Assembly (NCBI RefSeq): GCF_003443535.1
Contig: NZ_CP031946.1
Location: 2,294,001-2,358,000, forward strand
Length of the DNA: 64,000 nucleotides
From: Ruegeria sp. AD91A
Lineage (GTDB): Bacteria > Pseudomonadota > Alphaproteobacteria > Rhodobacterales > Rhodobacteraceae
Direction: 5' to 3'
Shown: positions 62,189 through 64,000 of the stretch, in pieces
How the letters are laid out: every line of letters starts with the position of its first letter
Position numbering within the stretch: the first letter of the stretch is position 1
Translations under genes and position numbers: made by a program
The notes under the pieces: generated by a model
What the model saw: the letters and a program-made list of their open reading frames with translations, nothing else
Told to the model about the DNA's origin: nothing
Databases searched by the model: none

Positions 62189-63549
62189 CGACGAGCAGCT
62201 CCCTTTCTGCCGCGTTTCTTGCCTTTGCCACGCAGTTGGGACTTTTCGATAAGCCCTTCGTATTGATGCGCAAGCAGATGGCTCTGAACCTGCTGGATCG
62301 TGTCCATGGTCACAGAGACGATAATCAGAACCGAGGTGCCACCGAAATAGAACGGAATGGCGAACTGGCCGCGCAGGATCTCGGGCAGCAGGCAGACCGC
62401 CGCCAGATAGCCCGAACCCAGCACCAGAACGCGGTTAACCACATACTCAAGATACTCGGCGGTTTTCTTGCCGGGCCGGATACCGGGCACAAATCCGTTC
62501 TGCTTTTTCAGGTTGTCCGCCACATCGTCCGGTTTGAACGACACGTTGAACGTATAGAAATACGCAAAGAACACGATCATCGACGCAAAGAACAGCAGGT
62601 AAAGCGGCTGTCCGGGGCCGAAATTGGCCAGCAGCCAAGACATGATCGGTCCGTTCGCCGCACCTGACGAGAAGGTCGAGATCGTGACCGGCAGCAGAAG
62701 CAGCGAGCTGGCGAAGATCGCCGGAATGACACCCGCAGGGTTGACCTTGACCGGCAGGTGGCTTGAGCCGCCTTCGTAGATTTTCATACCGGCCTGACGG
62801 CGCGGATACTGAATGTGGATCTTGCGCAATGCACGTTCCATGAACACCACGAAGGTGATGACAGCGATCACCATGACGATCACGCCAACGATGACGGCAG
62901 GGCTGATTGCACCGCTGCGTCCGCTTGCAAAGAACTGCGCCAGAGCGGCCGGAACCTCGGCAATGATACCCACGAAGATAATAAGGGAGATGCCGTTGCC
63001 GATACCGCGTGCGGTGATTTGCTCACCCAGCCACATCAGGAACATGGTGCCGCCAACCAGCGTTATCATGGTCGACATCCGGAAATAGAGACCCGGATCG
63101 GTCGCCAGATCGCCCGATTCCAGCGAAACGGCTAAACCATAGGCCTGAACGGTGGCCAGCGCCACGGTGCCGAACCGGGTGTACTGGTTGATCTTCTTGC
63201 GCCCTTGCTCGCCCTCTTTCTTGAGTTGCTCGAGCGCGGGAACCATCGATGTCAGCAGCTGAACGATGATCGAGGCCGAGATATAGGGCATGATGCCGAG
63301 GGCAAAGATACCCATCCGCCCCAGCGCCCCGCCGGTGAACATCGAAATCATGCCGCCGATGCCCTGCCCCGCCTGCTCCATGAATTCGCGCAATGCTGCT
63401 CCGTCGATCCCCGGCACCGGAATGAAGGTGCCCAGACGATAGACGATCAGCAAACCCAGCGTGAACAGGATGCGGTTGCGCAGATCGGTGGCTTTGCCTA
63501 AAGCAGCCCAGCTTGTGTTGGCTGCCATTTGTTCTGCTGCTGATACCAT
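62185..63549 (-). CDS. secY: Protein translocase subunit SecY
   Basis: Ten-helix translocation channel of 454 aa. Early helix [14 protein letters not shown] plug region, [14 protein letters not shown], and the C-terminal loop [16 protein letters not shown]. The start ATG 63549 ([13 protein letters not shown]) is preferred to one 21 bases upstream. Followed by adk. Confidence 0.98.
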   Translation of the reverse strand: MVSAAEQMAANTSWAALGKATDLRNRILFTLGLLIVYRLGTFIPVPGIDGAALREFMEQAGQGIGGMISMFTGGALGRMGIFALGIMPYISASIIVQLLTSMVPALEQLKKEGEQGRKKINQYTRFGTVALATVQAYGLAVSLESGDLATDPGLYFRMSTMITLVGGTMFLMWLGEQITARGIGNGISLIIFVGIIAEVPAALAQFFASGRSGAISPAVIVGVIVMVIAVITFVVFMERALRKIHIQYPRRQAGMKIYEGGSSHLPVKVNPAGVIPAIFASSLLLLPVTISTFSSGAANGPIMSWLLANFGPGQPLYLLFFASMIVFFAYFYTFNVSFKPDDVADNLKKQNGFVPGIRPGKKTAEYLEYVVNRVLVLGSGYLAAVCLLPEILRGQFAIPFYFGGTSVLIIVSVTMDTIQQVQSHLLAHQYEGLIEKSQLRGKGKKRGRKGAARR

Positions 63550-63658
63550 AAATCGGTCTCTCTTATGCAAACGCCGCCCGGAACCGTTTTCCGGCTCGGA
63601 CGGCGTCTTGGAAAACTCTGAGGTCTATGTAAGCGGGTCTTTGCCCGCTAACAAGCGA

Positions 63659-64000
63659 TTACTCTGCCGCAGCAGCTTTTGTGACCTTCAGTGAACCGCC
63701 CGCTTTCTCAACTGCCTCGACAGCAGATTTCGAAGCACCGGTCACTTCCAGGTTCATCTTGGCGCTGATTTCGCCTTTGGCCAGAACGCGGATACCGTCC
63801 AGCTTGCGACGGACCAGACCGGACGCAACCAGAGCGTCTTCGGTGATCGCAGCCGTAGCGTCCAGTTTGCCGGCTTCGACGAATTTCTGGATCAGACCCA
63901 GGTTGACAACGGCGAATTCCTTGCGGTTCGGCTTGTTGAAGCCACGCTTGGGAAGACGTTGGTACAAGGGCATCTGACCGCCTTCATAGCCATTGATGGC
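63659..64000 (-). CDS. rplO: 50S ribosomal protein L15, partial
   Basis: C-terminal 113 codons; the gene continues past the right edge. Reads [20 protein letters not shown], which is the conserved L15 core, then [11 protein letters not shown] and an Ala/Lys-rich end. 109 bp upstream of secY in the spc operon order. Confidence 0.97.
   Translation of the reverse strand, partial: AINGYEGGQMPLYQRLPKRGFNKPNRKEFAVVNLGLIQKFVEAGKLDATAAITEDALVASGLVRRKLDGIRVLAKGEISAKMNLEVTGASKSAVEAVEKAGGSLKVTKAAAAE

Noticed and set aside
1..64000. CRISPR array, rRNA genes, riboswitches or further tRNA genes
   Set aside because: No regularly spaced direct repeats, no rRNA-like sequence and no cloverleaf other than tRNA-Arg were seen by eye; faint riboswitch folds could be missed.

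Overview
The window looks like a chromosome segment of a marine alphaproteobacterium of the Rhodobacterales (Roseobacter group). Pointers are the aap/bzt general amino acid transporter, an ATP12-type F1 assembly chaperone, an IclR-controlled catabolic cluster with a Liv-type transporter, the rpmH-rnpA-yidD...yidC-yihA-argB order, and the rplO-secY-adk-rpsM-rpsK-rpoA-rplQ operon at the right end. Family assignments come from reading motifs and protein character; no database search was possible.

Layout. (1) 1-5646: a minus-strand catabolic operon (cyclase-family hydrolase, cupin, SDR, 3-hydroxyacyl-CoA dehydrogenase, TAT-exported substrate-binding protein, ABC ATPase running off the left edge) with a divergent IclR regulator. 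(2) 6116-7120: a beta-propeller-like protein, perhaps cut at its N-terminus, abutting a 21-bp copy of the 3' end of tRNA-Arg. (3) 7146-33147: an accessory region that I read as a tRNA-Arg genomic island. It is bounded by perfect 21-bp direct repeats at 7125-7145 and 33148-33168, with a tyrosine integrase beside the tRNA. A third, imperfect copy at 14568-14585 divides it in two. The left module carries an Afu/Fbp-type ABC transporter with two phosphatases. The right module carries phage debris (terminase fragment), a thermonuclease, a secreted metzincin-like protease with a membrane neighbour, two diverged IS6-family elements in opposite orientation, an AraC regulator, a truncated TPR gene, an orphan prephenate-dehydrogenase-like protein, a DUF3179-like membrane protein, a compact operon of overlapping small genes including an AlpA-like regulator, an unknown 327-aa protein and the integrase.

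(4) 33154-33230: tRNA-Arg(ACG). (5) 33295-36849: TVP38 membrane protein, pyridine nucleotide-disulfide oxidoreductase and sensor kinase, one operon. (6) 37145-47654, plus strand: rpmH, rnpA, yidD, AidB-like acyl-CoA dehydrogenase, ttcA, EAL-domain protein, yidC, MOSC protein, yihA, argB, an Fe-S protein and a SixA-like phosphatase. (7) 47704-52185, minus: aapJQMP, with a strong hairpin between aapJ and aapQ. (8) 52391-58538, minus: ATP12 chaperone, HAD phosphatase, RluA-type pseudouridine synthase, enoyl-CoA hydratase, rarA and a Do-type periplasmic protease. (9) 58701-64000, minus: rplQ, rpoA, rpsK, rpsM, adk, secY and partial rplO.

The housekeeping blocks are ordinary. The most interesting parts are the island architecture, the transporter-plus-two-phosphatases cassette, the compact small-gene operon next to the integrase, and the unassigned catabolic operon at the left end. 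No CRISPR array, rRNA or recognisable riboswitch was seen.
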